Below are positions 34,063 through 42,076 of a stretch of DNA of 64,000 nt, one piece after another; positions within the stretch are counted from its first letter, which is position 1, and each line of letters begins with the position of its first letter. The translations under genes and the position numbers were made by a program. The stretch is from positions 118,246 to 182,245 of the forward strand of contig NZ_JAHBGF010000033.1 of the NCBI RefSeq assembly GCF_018390695.1, in the 5' to 3' direction. Below the pieces are notes generated by a model. It worked only from the letters and a program-made list of their open reading frames with translations, was not told the origin of the DNA and did not search any database. This stretch comes from Ancylobacter sonchi (lineage in GTDB: Bacteria; Pseudomonadota; Alphaproteobacteria; Rhizobiales; Xanthobacteraceae).

Positions 34063-35715
34063 TCAGGCGGCCGAGCGAAAGCTCCCGCGTCCGGGGACGG
34101 CGGCGAGCAGGTCGGCGGTGTATGAATGGGAGGGGCTGCTGAGAATGCGGTCGGCAGGTCCCGTCTCGACGACCCGGCCGGTGGAGAGCACGGTGATCTC
34201 GTCGGCGATCTGCCGCACCAGGCTGAGATCGTGGGAGATGAAGAGATAGGTGAGGCCGTTGCGCTGCTTCAGCTCCATGAGAAGCTCGACCAGCCGGGCC
34301 TGCACCGTGACATCCAGCGCCGAGGTCGGCTCATCGAGCACGAGGAGTTCCGGCTGCAGCAACAGGGCGCGGGCGATGGCGACGCGCTGGCGCTGGCCGC
34401 CGGACAGATCGCGCGGCCGCCGCTCGAGAATGCTCTCGGGCAGGCCGACCTGTTCGAGGGTCGCCCGGATCGAGTCATGCCGTTGCGCCGCGTTCCCCAA
34501 CCGATGGATGCGAAGCGGCTCGGCGAGGGCTTCGGCGATGGTGAACTTCGGATCGAGTGCCGCCAGCGCGTTCTGGTAGACGAGTTGCAGCGTTCGAGCG
34601 TGGTGGTTGGTGGTCGGCGGATGCAGCGGCAATGTCCGGCCGGCGACCGTCACGCTGCCGCTGTCGAAGCTCGAAAGTCCCGCGACGATCCGTGCGGCGG
34701 TGGTCTTCCCCGAGCCTGATTCCCCAACAAGCGCATGGACGGCACCGCGCGTCACCGTAAAGCCCACTTTGTCGAGCGCCGTTGCAGCCTGCCCGGTCCA
34801 GCGGTTGCGGAAGGTCTTGGTCAGGTCGCGTATCTCAATCGCCGGCACGGCGGCGAGCGGACCGCGTGCGTGGCGCAGCGCGTCGAACTTGTCGGGCGAG
34901 AGGGCTGGCGCGTCGGCGAGAAGCTGGACTGTGTAGCTGTCGCGCGGCGCGCTCATGACGGTGGCGGTGTCGCCGGTCTCGCGCACCGCGCCGTGATTGA
35001 GCACGACGAGCCGGTGGCTGCGTTCCTTGGCAAGGGCGAGGTCGTGGGTGATCAGCAGTAGCGAGAGGGATAGCTCATCCTGCAGATCCTCGATCAGGTC
35101 GAGGATCCGTCTCTGCACGGTGACGTCCAGCGCCGAGGTCGGCTCGTCGGCGACCAGCAGCGAGGGGCGCGCGGCGACGGCGATGGCGATGAGCACGCGC
35201 TGGAGCTGTCCGCCGGATAGTTCGTGCGGATAAGCGTCGAAGCGCAGTCGCGGCTCCCTGATGCCGACCCGGTCGAACAGCCCGATCGCCTGCTCTCGCG
35301 CCTCGGAACGACGGGCGATACCGTGTAAAACGAGGCTTTGCGCCAGTTGATGACCAACGCGTTGCAGCGGGTCGAGCGAACCGAGCGGGTCCTGCGGGAT
35401 GAAGCCAAGCACCTTGCCGCGCAGCTTCTGCCAGCGGCGGCGATCGTGATGAGTGACCCGCTCGCCCCGCAGATGCACCTCGCCATGGACGATCCGGCCG
35501 TTGGCTGGCAGCAGCCCGGCTGCCGCCAGAGCCAGCGTGCTCTTGCCAGAGCCCGACTGGCCGACCAGCGCCAGCGTCTCGCCGGCCGCGATGTCGAAGG
35601 ACACGCCGTGGAGTGCCGGGGAGTCGAGACGATCCCGCCGGCCGCCATAGACGACGGCAAGGTCGCGGACAGACAGGACCGGAAGGTTGAGGCGAGTGGA
35701 TTCGTCGTTGTCCAT
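34063..35715 (-). CDS. Double ATP-binding protein of a peptide-type ABC importer (DppD-DppF fusion)
   Basis: A 550-residue ATPase with two complete nucleotide-binding domains in one chain. Domain 1 has Walker A 'GQSGSGKS' at residues 52-59, signature 'LSGGQ' at 166-170 and Asp190-Glu191. Domain 2 has Walker A 'GESGSGKT' at 331-338, a second 'LSGGQ' and 'LLVLDEPTSALDVTVQ'. I chose ATG 35715, immediately after the permease stop at 35717; the frame to 35880 runs into the permease gene. Such fusions replace separate DppD and DppF proteins. Confidence 0.9.
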   Translation of the reverse strand: MDNDESTRLNLPVLSVRDLAVVYGGRRDRLDSPALHGVSFDIAAGETLALVGQSGSGKSTLALAAAGLLPANGRIVHGEVHLRGERVTHHDRRRWQKLRGKVLGFIPQDPLGSLDPLQRVGHQLAQSLVLHGIARRSEAREQAIGLFDRVGIREPRLRFDAYPHELSGGQLQRVLIAIAVAARPSLLVADEPTSALDVTVQRRILDLIEDLQDELSLSLLLITHDLALAKERSHRLVVLNHGAVRETGDTATVMSAPRDSYTVQLLADAPALSPDKFDALRHARGPLAAVPAIEIRDLTKTFRNRWTGQAATALDKVGFTVTRGAVHALVGESGSGKTTAARIVAGLSSFDSGSVTVAGRTLPLHPPTTNHHARTLQLVYQNALAALDPKFTIAEALAEPLRIHRLGNAAQRHDSIRATLEQVGLPESILERRPRDLSGGQRQRVAIARALLLQPELLVLDEPTSALDVTVQARLVELLMELKQRNGLTYLFISHDLSLVRQIADEITVLSTGRVVETGPADRILSSPSHSYTADLLAAVPGRGSFRSAA

Positions 35716-35716
35716 A

Positions 35717-36577
35717 TCAGGCCACCCGCTCGCGCAGGAAATGGCTGATATGGCTGATCGCCAGTACCGATGCGACGACGACCAAGCTGGGAAGGAACAC
35801 CATCCATGGCGAGGAAACGACATATTCGCGCCCCTCGGCGACCAGCAGGCCCCATTCGGGATCGGGCGGCGCGGCGCCATAGCCGAGGAAGCTCAGCGAG
35901 GCGATCCACAAGATGGCGGCGCCGAACTGCAGAGCGGTCAGCGACAACACCGAACCATAGGCGTTCGGCAATATGTGCCGACGCAGCACGCCCCAGCGGC
36001 TTTCGCCAAGATGGAAGCTCGCCTCGACAAAGCCGAGTTCCTTCACCGTGAGTACTTCGGAGCGCATCAGCCGGGTGAAGACCGCGACGGAAGCTATGCC
36101 GACGGCGATCGCTGCGTTGAGCGCGCCGAAACCGAGGGAGACGACGATCACCATCGACAGCAGCAGGCCGGGGATCGACAGCAGCACGTCGACGGCCCGC
36201 CCGATGACCGCATCGACGGTCTTGCCGAAATAGGCGGAGGCGATGCCGAGCATGATTCCACCGAACAGGCCGATCACCACCGCAACCAGCGATCCCGCGA
36301 TGGTTCGCCAGGTTCCGTGGATCACCCGCGACAGCAGATCGCGACCGAGATAATCGGTGCCGAAGGGATGGGTCAGCGATGGCGCTTGCAGTGTCGCACC
36401 GGGATCGGGGACCAGCGGGTCATAGGGCGTGAGAAGCTGCGGCGCGATCACCGCTACAAGAAGAAACCCGGCGAAGCCCAGGGCCAGCGTATCGGCGACG
36501 GAGAGGCCGCGCAGAAGCGGCGGCAGGGTGGGCAGCCGGCGACGCGGAATGGCAGAGTATTCAAGCTGTTCGGTCAT
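35717..36577 (-). CDS. Peptide/nickel-type ABC transporter permease (DppC-like)
   Basis: A 286-residue permease with an N-terminal cytoplasmic stretch, a first helix near residues 29-48, and the 'FGTDYLGRDLLSRVIHGTWR' segment diagnostic of DppC/OppC. The coupling loop ('VEASFHLGESRWGVLRRHIL') is present. It starts six bases after the DppB-like stop and is followed with no gap by the double ATPase gene. Confidence 0.88.
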   Translation of the reverse strand: MTEQLEYSAIPRRRLPTLPPLLRGLSVADTLALGFAGFLLVAVIAPQLLTPYDPLVPDPGATLQAPSLTHPFGTDYLGRDLLSRVIHGTWRTIAGSLVAVVIGLFGGIMLGIASAYFGKTVDAVIGRAVDVLLSIPGLLLSMVIVVSLGFGALNAAIAVGIASVAVFTRLMRSEVLTVKELGFVEASFHLGESRWGVLRRHILPNAYGSVLSLTALQFGAAILWIASLSFLGYGAAPPDPEWGLLVAEGREYVVSSPWMVFLPSLVVVASVLAISHISHFLRERVA

Positions 36578-36583
36578 CTCGTT

Positions 36584-37558
36584 CTAATCCGATGCTTGGT
36601 CTGCGGTGGCGGGGATCGGGCGCGCGGCGATGCGGGGATCGATCAGCGGGTAGATCAAGTCGGTAACCAGCACGGTCAGTGCGAAGACGGTCGACACCAG
36701 CATTACGACAGCGAGGATCACCGGCGCGTCCTGTTCGCGTACCGCTTGCTGGGTGAGGAAGCCGATTCCGGTGCGCGAGAAGATGGTTTCCGTCACTACC
36801 GAGCCGGCCAGCAATTCGCCGAGCGTCAGTCCAAGCAGCGTGACGGTGGGGATCGCGGCGTTGCGCAGCACGTGGCCAAGCACGATGCGCGCTTCGCCGA
36901 GGCCCCGCGCGCGCAGCACGGTGACGAAGGGCTCGCCATAGGCGCGGTTCAGTCCCTGGATCAGCACCTGCGCGATCGGCCCGGAGACCGCGATTGCCAA
37001 TGCCAGCGCCGGCAGGATCACCGACTTGAAACCCTCGTCGCGAATGGCCGAAACCCAGCCGAGCTGGAAGGAGAACAGCTGCAGCAGCAAGAAGCCAACG
37101 AGGAAGCTGGGCGTTGCCAGAAACGCACCCGGCAGTGCGCGCGCGATCCCCCTGATCACCGAAGACGGCGCGAAGGCCGCCGCCAGAGCGATGGTGAAGG
37201 CGATCACCCCGGTGAAGAGCAGCGCGGTGGAAGCAAGGGCGAGGGTCTGCGGGATCGCCTGCAATATGAGCGAAGCCACCGGTTTCCCGGTAGTGAGCGA
37301 GTAGCCGAGATCACCCTGCGCGAGACGCCGGAGAGCGATCCAGAACTGGTCGAGCCCGCTGCGGTCGACATGATAATATTGCAGCAGGATCTTCGCATCG
37401 GCCGCCGGAATCGGGTTCTGAGGGTTTTCGATTTGCTGCTGGATGGGATCGCCTGGCAGGATGAATAAGATGAAGAAAACCAAGACATAGGTGAGAATAA
37501 CGACCAGAACGGTCTGGGCGATGCGTCGCGCGGTATAGGAGTGCAATGCAGCAGGCAT
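36584..37558 (-). CDS. Peptide/nickel-type ABC transporter permease (DppB-like)
   Basis: A 324-residue permease. The ATG at 37558 gives 'MPAALHSYTARRIAQTVLVV', the normal N-terminus; the open frame to 37639 adds 27 residues of low plausibility. Family features are 'FFILFILPGDPIQQQIENPQ' and the coupling loop 'VTVLRARGLGEARIVLGHVL'. It is the first gene of the importer operon. Confidence 0.87.
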   Translation of the reverse strand: MPAALHSYTARRIAQTVLVVILTYVLVFFILFILPGDPIQQQIENPQNPIPAADAKILLQYYHVDRSGLDQFWIALRRLAQGDLGYSLTTGKPVASLILQAIPQTLALASTALLFTGVIAFTIALAAAFAPSSVIRGIARALPGAFLATPSFLVGFLLLQLFSFQLGWVSAIRDEGFKSVILPALALAIAVSGPIAQVLIQGLNRAYGEPFVTVLRARGLGEARIVLGHVLRNAAIPTVTLLGLTLGELLAGSVVTETIFSRTGIGFLTQQAVREQDAPVILAVVMLVSTVFALTVLVTDLIYPLIDPRIAARPIPATADQASD

Positions 37559-38169
37559 TGATTTCGTTCGATGATGAGAGCGGATCAATATGGCGGTTGT
37601 ATATCGCCTTGCGTTCTTGAATCGCGATGAAACGAACAAGGGATTTACTGCGCCGACAGGCGTCGCAGGCTGAAAACGTTACCGTCTTATGGTCGGCTCC
37701 GGCAATAGTCTGTTATTTTTATATTCTGTGTCCTGGTGGAGGACTGTTCTCGTCCAATCCCTTGGCGCAGATGATTAAGCCGCATGGCAAGGCAGGGGGT
37801 AAACGGAGGACGAGGTTCGCGTGCACAGGAGGATAATGGCTTCGGTAAGCGCCGCCGCCGGAGTTTGGCTGCATCTCACGGCGCGACCTGGTGCCTGGAT
37901 GGATACGCGGAGATATTCCGCCCGGCCTTGGCCAACGACAATCGCAGGTGCCTGTGCGGATCATGAGCGCCGAACTCGATGACCTGCCCGGAGAGGCCGC
38001 GTGCGTTGACGCCCTCGAGATCGACGCCATGCCGGATCGGATGGCGCAAACCTCGTTGCGTGAAGCCTAATTCCAGACTCTGCCGTGCGCCACCGCGCGG
38101 AAAGGCGATGCCATGCGTTGCGCCGCGCTCTCCGCTCGCGGATCGCAGGCATCCCCCATCCGCAAAAAG
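37559..38169. other. Intergenic region without a supported gene
   Basis: About 610 bases separate the importer operon from the MarR gene. Short open frames occur on both strands, but none has a family pattern, a ribosome site and a plausible start together. An AT-rich island around 37709-37728 stands out from the GC-rich surroundings and may hold a promoter; I could not assign -35 and -10 boxes with confidence. Confidence 0.4.
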
Positions 38170-38199
38170 TTGACGCGTGATCGTTGCGGGCATATACCC
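38170..38199 (+). promoter_or_regulatory. Promoter with embedded MarR-type operator
   Basis: TTGACG (38170-38175) and TATACC (38193-38198) are 17 bases apart. The imperfect palindrome gggcatataccc (38188-38199) covers the -10 box. A near-identical perfect palindrome lies just after the MarR gene, before the MFS gene. The expected transcription start is about 38205, almost at the ATG at 38207, so the message is probably leaderless. Confidence 0.6.
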
Positions 38200-38206
38200 C
38201 TTATTC

Positions 38207-38605
38207 ATGTCGACACCTTGCCATTGTGTGCAACTCAGGAAAGCGGCCCGAAAGATCGGGGCGCAGTACGATGCGGCGCTTGCGCCGATCGGCATCAACA
38301 TCGCGCAGTTCTCGCTGTTGCGGGCGGTTGAGCGAGGGCAGCCGGTCAGCCTCACCGAGCTCGGCCGGACCCTCGATCTCGACCGCTCGACCATGGGGCG
38401 CAATGTCCGCGTCGTGGAGAAGCTCGGCCTGGTCCGGCTGGACCGCGGTGAGGACCAGCGCGAGGCGGTGGTGTCGCTGAACGAACACGGCGTGGCGGTA
38501 CTGCGGTTGGCCGAACCGCTATGGGAGCGATGCCAGCGGCAGGTGGCCGATCAACTGGGCCCGACGCGGCTCCAGCTGCTCGGCGAACTTAGCCAGCTGT
38601 TCTGA
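38207..38605 (+). CDS. MarR-family transcriptional regulator
   Basis: A 132-residue winged-helix repressor. I chose ATG 38207 ('MSTPCHCVQLRKAARKIG'); the longer frame from 38177 would start inside the promoter. The DNA-binding region runs about residues 45-85, with 'VSLTELGRTLDLDRSTMGRN' as the helix-turn-helix and the wing 'RLDRGEDQREAVVSL'. A Cys5-x-Cys7 pair at the N-terminus is shared with the second MarR protein (Cys19-x-Cys21) and may sense oxidants or metals. It likely controls itself and the MFS gene through the palindromes at 38188 and 38622. Confidence 0.87.
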   Translation: MSTPCHCVQLRKAARKIGAQYDAALAPIGINIAQFSLLRAVERGQPVSLTELGRTLDLDRSTMGRNVRVVEKLGLVRLDRGEDQREAVVSLNEHGVAVLRLAEPLWERCQRQVADQLGPTRLQLLGELSQLF

Positions 38606-38620
38606 AAATTTGCTCAAACG

Positions 38621-38634
38621 CGGGTATATACCCG
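38621..38634. promoter_or_regulatory. Perfect 14-bp palindrome, likely MarR operator of the MFS gene
   Basis: cgggtatatacccg is a perfect palindrome located between the MarR stop (38605) and the MFS start (38649). Twelve of its central bases differ at one position from the site in the MarR promoter. A TTGCTC at 38610-38615 could be part of a promoter overlapped by this site, with a weak -10. Confidence 0.6.
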
Positions 38635-38648
38635 ATACGGATGGGATC

Positions 38649-39965
38649 ATGCCGACCGAACGCTCGATCGCCACTAGTGGGGCGCTCCCTGCCTTCTTCC
38701 ACCGCCGCCATATCCACTATGGCTGGGTGGTCGCCGCCGTCACCTTCCTGACCATGCTCGTGACGGCGGGCGCGGTCGGGGCGCCCGGTGTGCTGATCGG
38801 GCCGCTTCAAAAGGAGTTCGGGTGGACGACGGCCGACATCTCGTCGGCCTTTGCCGTCCGGCTGGTGCTGTTCGGCCTGCTCGGGCCGTTCGCCGCGGCC
38901 TTCATGAACCGCTTCGGCATCCGGCCCGTCGCGCTCGTCGCGCTGGCATTGATCGGCACGGGCGTGCTCGGCTCTTTCGCGATGAGTGAGGTGTGGCACC
39001 TCGTGGCGCTCTGGGGCGTCGTCGTCGGCTTCGGCACCGGGCTGACCGCCATGGTCCTGGGCGCCACGGTTGCGACGCGCTGGTTCTCGGCGCGGCGCGG
39101 CCTCGTGGTCGGGTTGCTCACCGCGAGCACGGCGACCGGCCAGTTGGTCTTCCTGCCGCTGCTCGCCTCGCTGACGGAAACGTTCGGCTGGCGCAGCGCG
39201 CTTTCCTTCGTACTCGCCATGCTGCTGCTGGCGGCCATTGCCGTGCTGGTGCTGATGCGCAACCGCCCCGCCGATATCGGGCTGGCGCCCTATGGTGCGA
39301 CCACGCCGGTCCCGGCGCCCTCCGCCGCGCCCACGACCTTCCGGGCAATGCTGGCCTCGCCACTGATCGCCCTGAGGGATGCGGCGCGGTCGCGCACCTT
39401 CTGGGTGTTGTTCGGCACCTTCTTCGTGTGCGGTGCCAGCACCAACGGGCTGGTGCAGACGCATTTCGTCTCGCTGTGCGGCGATTTCGGCATCCTGCCG
39501 GTGGCCGCCGCCGGCATGCTGGCCATCATCGGCATCTTCGACTTTGCCGGCACCGTCGGCTCCGGTTGGCTCTCCGACCGCTTCGACAGCCGCACCTTGC
39601 TGTTCTGGTATTATGGCCTGCGCGGGCTGTCGCTGGTCTATCTGCCCTTCACCAGCTTCAGCTTCTACGAGCTGTCGATCTTCGCCATCTTCTACGGGCT
39701 CGACTGGGTCGCGACCGTGCCGCCGACGGTGAAGCTGGTGGCGGACCGCTTCGGCGAACGGGCCAACCTGGTGTTCGGCTGGGTGTTCGCCGGCCATCAG
39801 CTGGGCGCCGCCTTCGCCGCCTGGGGGGCCGGCTTCAGCCGCACCGCCTATGCCAGCTACCTGCCAGCCTTCTTCCTGGCCGGCGTGCTCTGCCTGCTGG
39901 CCGCCCTCGCCATCCTGGTCATCCGCGAGCCGCGCCAGTCCGCGCTGGCGCCGGCGGCGAGTTGA
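38649..39965 (+). CDS. MFS transporter, 12-helix, monocarboxylate/oxalate-formate-antiporter-like
   Basis: A 438-residue major facilitator. ATG 38649 is preferred over the TTG-initiated frame at 38610, which would overlap the operator. The N-terminus 'FFHRRHIHYGWVVAAVTFLT' is typical of the group that includes oxalate/formate antiporter-like and monocarboxylate-type permeases. About twelve hydrophobic segments are seen, with a cytoplasmic loop near residues 200-235. Regulation by the adjacent MarR protein suggests export of a toxic compound, but import of an organic acid cannot be excluded. Confidence 0.83.
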   Translation: MPTERSIATSGALPAFFHRRHIHYGWVVAAVTFLTMLVTAGAVGAPGVLIGPLQKEFGWTTADISSAFAVRLVLFGLLGPFAAAFMNRFGIRPVALVALALIGTGVLGSFAMSEVWHLVALWGVVVGFGTGLTAMVLGATVATRWFSARRGLVVGLLTASTATGQLVFLPLLASLTETFGWRSALSFVLAMLLLAAIAVLVLMRNRPADIGLAPYGATTPVPAPSAAPTTFRAMLASPLIALRDAARSRTFWVLFGTFFVCGASTNGLVQTHFVSLCGDFGILPVAAAGMLAIIGIFDFAGTVGSGWLSDRFDSRTLLFWYYGLRGLSLVYLPFTSFSFYELSIFAIFYGLDWVATVPPTVKLVADRFGERANLVFGWVFAGHQLGAAFAAWGAGFSRTAYASYLPAFFLAGVLCLLAALAILVIREPRQSALAPAAS

Positions 39966-40029
39966 ACCGCGCCTAGCTCGCCGATCACAGGGACTTCCGA
40001 CGCTCACGGCCAACGACGAAGACCGAACC

Positions 40030-41421
40030 ATGACCGATATCGCCGCCACCTCGCCGGTTCCCGACACTCCGCTCGGGACCGGCATCGACCACCGGACACG
40101 GCGTCTGCTGGAGGCGCCCATCCTGCCGCTGCTGATCCGGCTCGCCTGGCCGAACGTGCTGATCATGCTCGCCCAGGCTTCCGCCGGGTTGATCGAAACC
40201 TGGTGGGTGGCCAAGCTCGGCACGGATGCGCTGGCCGGCATGGCCCTGGTGTTTCCGGCAGTGATGCTCATGACCACGATTTCCGCCGGCGCTATCGGCG
40301 GGGGCATTTCCTCCGCCGTGGCGCGGGCGCTCGGCGCCGGGCGGCGCGAGGCCGCGGATGCGCTGGTGCTGCACGCCGTCGCCGTCAACATTCTATTCGG
40401 CCTCGGCTTCTCGGCGCTTTTCCTGCTCTTCGGCCGGCAAATCTATGGCTTCCTCGGCGGATCGGGCGGCGAACTCGAGGCGGCGCTGGTCTATTCCAAC
40501 GTGGTGTTCGCCGGAAATGTGCTGACCTGGCTGATGAACGGGCTCGCCAGCGTGGTGCGCGGCACGGGCAACATGCTTTTCCCTGCCATCGTGACCTGCG
40601 TCGGCGTGGTGCTGCTCATCCCAATTTCGCCGTTGCTGATCTTCGGCGTCGGCCCGTTGCCGGGCTTCGGCATCGCCGGGGGAGGTCTGGCGCTCGTGGC
40701 CTATTACGCCTGCGGCGCGGTCGCCATGGCGTGGTACATCCTCTCCGGCCGCAGCCCCGTCCGGCTGAGCTGGGTTCGGCTGCACTGGGCGCCGCTCGCC
40801 GGCATCCTGCGGGTGGGCGCGCTGTCGGCTCTCCAGTCGATCCAGACCAACGTCATCATCGCCGGCACCACGGCCCTGGTTGCCGCGCATGCCGGCGTCA
40901 ACGCCGTGGCGGGCTTCGGCACCGCCGTGCGGCTGGAATATCTGCTCATTCCGCTCATCTTCGGCATCGGCGCGCCCATGGTCGCCATGGTCGGCACCAA
41001 TATCGGGGCAGGGCGCGGCGACCGGGCACTCAAGATCGCGATGGCCGGCGCCGGTCTGGCGTTCGGCGTCACCGAAGCGATCGGGCTCGCCGCGGCGCTG
41101 TTTCCGCATGCCTGGCTGACGCTGTTCAGCGCCGAGCCGGCGATGATCGAGACCGGCAGCGCCTATCTCCGCATCGTGGCACCGTTCTACGGCTTCTTCG
41201 GAATCGGCCTGTCGCTCTACTTCGCGGCGCAGGGAGCCGGCCGCCTGTTCTGGCCCCTGATCGGCGGGTTTGTGCGCGTGGTGATCGCCCTTGGCGGTGG
41301 ATGGATCGCGCTGCGCCTCTGCGGCTCCCTGTCGGGCCTGTTCGCGGCGCTCGCCGTCGCGGTCGTCGCCTATGGCGTGACGGTCTTCGTCGCGGTCCGG
41401 TCGGGGCTCTGGTTGCGCTGA
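40030..41421 (+). CDS. MATE-family efflux transporter
   Basis: A 463-residue membrane protein with about twelve helices in two related halves. ATG 40030 gives a hydrophilic N-terminus, and 'LLEAPILPLLIRLAWPNVLI' begins the transport domain. 'MNGLASVVRGTGNMLFPAIV' in the first half and 'GAPMVAMVGTNIGAGRGDRA' in the second are MATE hallmarks. It exports cationic drugs by proton or sodium antiport. It follows the MFS gene by 64 bases and is probably co-transcribed. Confidence 0.87.
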   Translation: MTDIAATSPVPDTPLGTGIDHRTRRLLEAPILPLLIRLAWPNVLIMLAQASAGLIETWWVAKLGTDALAGMALVFPAVMLMTTISAGAIGGGISSAVARALGAGRREAADALVLHAVAVNILFGLGFSALFLLFGRQIYGFLGGSGGELEAALVYSNVVFAGNVLTWLMNGLASVVRGTGNMLFPAIVTCVGVVLLIPISPLLIFGVGPLPGFGIAGGGLALVAYYACGAVAMAWYILSGRSPVRLSWVRLHWAPLAGILRVGALSALQSIQTNVIIAGTTALVAAHAGVNAVAGFGTAVRLEYLLIPLIFGIGAPMVAMVGTNIGAGRGDRALKIAMAGAGLAFGVTEAIGLAAALFPHAWLTLFSAEPAMIETGSAYLRIVAPFYGFFGIGLSLYFAAQGAGRLFWPLIGGFVRVVIALGGGWIALRLCGSLSGLFAALAVAVVAYGVTVFVAVRSGLWLR

Positions 41422-41451
41422 GCCGGGCTTGCCGACGACGGGGCCGTGTCG

Positions 41452-41480
41452 TTGACAATAGGTGTATATGCACGTAGATT
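41452..41480 (+). promoter_or_regulatory. Promoter with operator in the spacer, second MarR gene
   Basis: TTGACA (41452-41457) and TAGATT (41475-41480) are 17 bases apart. The spacer carries aggtgtatatgcac (41460-41473), whose exact reverse complement occurs at 41989-42002 before the RND operon. The predicted start falls at about 41487, the A of the ATG, so translation would be leaderless; no ribosome site is present. Confidence 0.65.
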
Positions 41481-41486
41481 CCAACC

Positions 41487-41939
41487 ATGAGTTTCGCGGA
41501 TATCATATCGCCAGCCCTGATCCAGGAGGTGGGGCAGGCGTGCCTCTGCCGGCGCGTGCAGCGCGCCAGCCGCAGCGTCGGCAAGCGTTTCGACGACGCC
41601 TTTCGTGCAGTCGGCATCAACAATTGGCAATTCACCATGCTGATGTCGCTGGCCACGCCGGAGCCGCGCACGGTCAACCAGATCGCCGCCGAGCTCGGCA
41701 TGGATCGGACGACCACCACCAAGAACCTGCGCCCTCTGGAGCGGCGCGGGCTCATCGAGATCCGGCCCGACGCGAAGGATGGCCGCGTGCGGCGCGTGCT
41801 GCTGACGGAGGCGGGGGACCGGCTGCTTGCCGAGGCGCTGGTGCAGTGGCGCGGCGTCAATGAGCGCCTGGCGGCGTCACTGACCGGCGAGCAGCTGCAG
41901 GCGCTGCGCGGGGCGCTGGAGATCATCTCCATCGACTGA
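41487..41939 (+). CDS. MarR-family transcriptional regulator
   Basis: A 150-residue winged-helix regulator related to the one at 38207. The recognition region is 'RTVNQIAAELGMDRTTTTKN' near residues 61-80, and the wing contains 'RPDAKDGRVRRVLLTEAGD'. Cys19-x-Cys21 matches the Cys-x-Cys pair in the first MarR protein. Identical inverted operators flank it, one in its own promoter and one before the RND adaptor gene. It is therefore the probable repressor of both itself and the pump. Confidence 0.88.
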   Translation: MSFADIISPALIQEVGQACLCRRVQRASRSVGKRFDDAFRAVGINNWQFTMLMSLATPEPRTVNQIAAELGMDRTTTTKNLRPLERRGLIEIRPDAKDGRVRRVLLTEAGDRLLAEALVQWRGVNERLAASLTGEQLQALRGALEIISID

Positions 41940-41988
41940 ACGCGAGGCGGAGACGTCGCCACCGGGCGGGGCAGTCTCCACTAGATAA

Positions 41989-42002
41989 GTGCATATACAC
42001 CT
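41989..42002. promoter_or_regulatory. Inverted copy of the MarR operator upstream of the RND operon
   Basis: gtgcatatacacct is the exact reverse complement of the 14 bases at 41460-41473. It contains TATACA (41994-41999), a likely -10 box for the RND operon, but I see no clear -35. The leader to ATG 42077 is about 70 bases. Confidence 0.6.
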
Positions 42003-42076
42003 TTATTCCCGACGGGTCGGGGTCGGGCGCGGTCAGCCCCGGTCCCGGGCGGGAGCGGGCAGTCGGGAGCGGATAG

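Noticed and set aside
34063-35880. Extended N-termini of several open frames (for example 35880, 8088, 10358, 57920, 58199, 25366, 29520).
   Set aside because: The extra residues run through the neighbouring gene and match no family. Internal starts with a ribosome site or a stop/start overlap fit better.
37627-38030. Short open frames in the 37559-38169 gap on both strands.
   Set aside because: No family pattern, no ribosome site and inconsistent codon use. The gap could hide a small gene, but nothing supports one.
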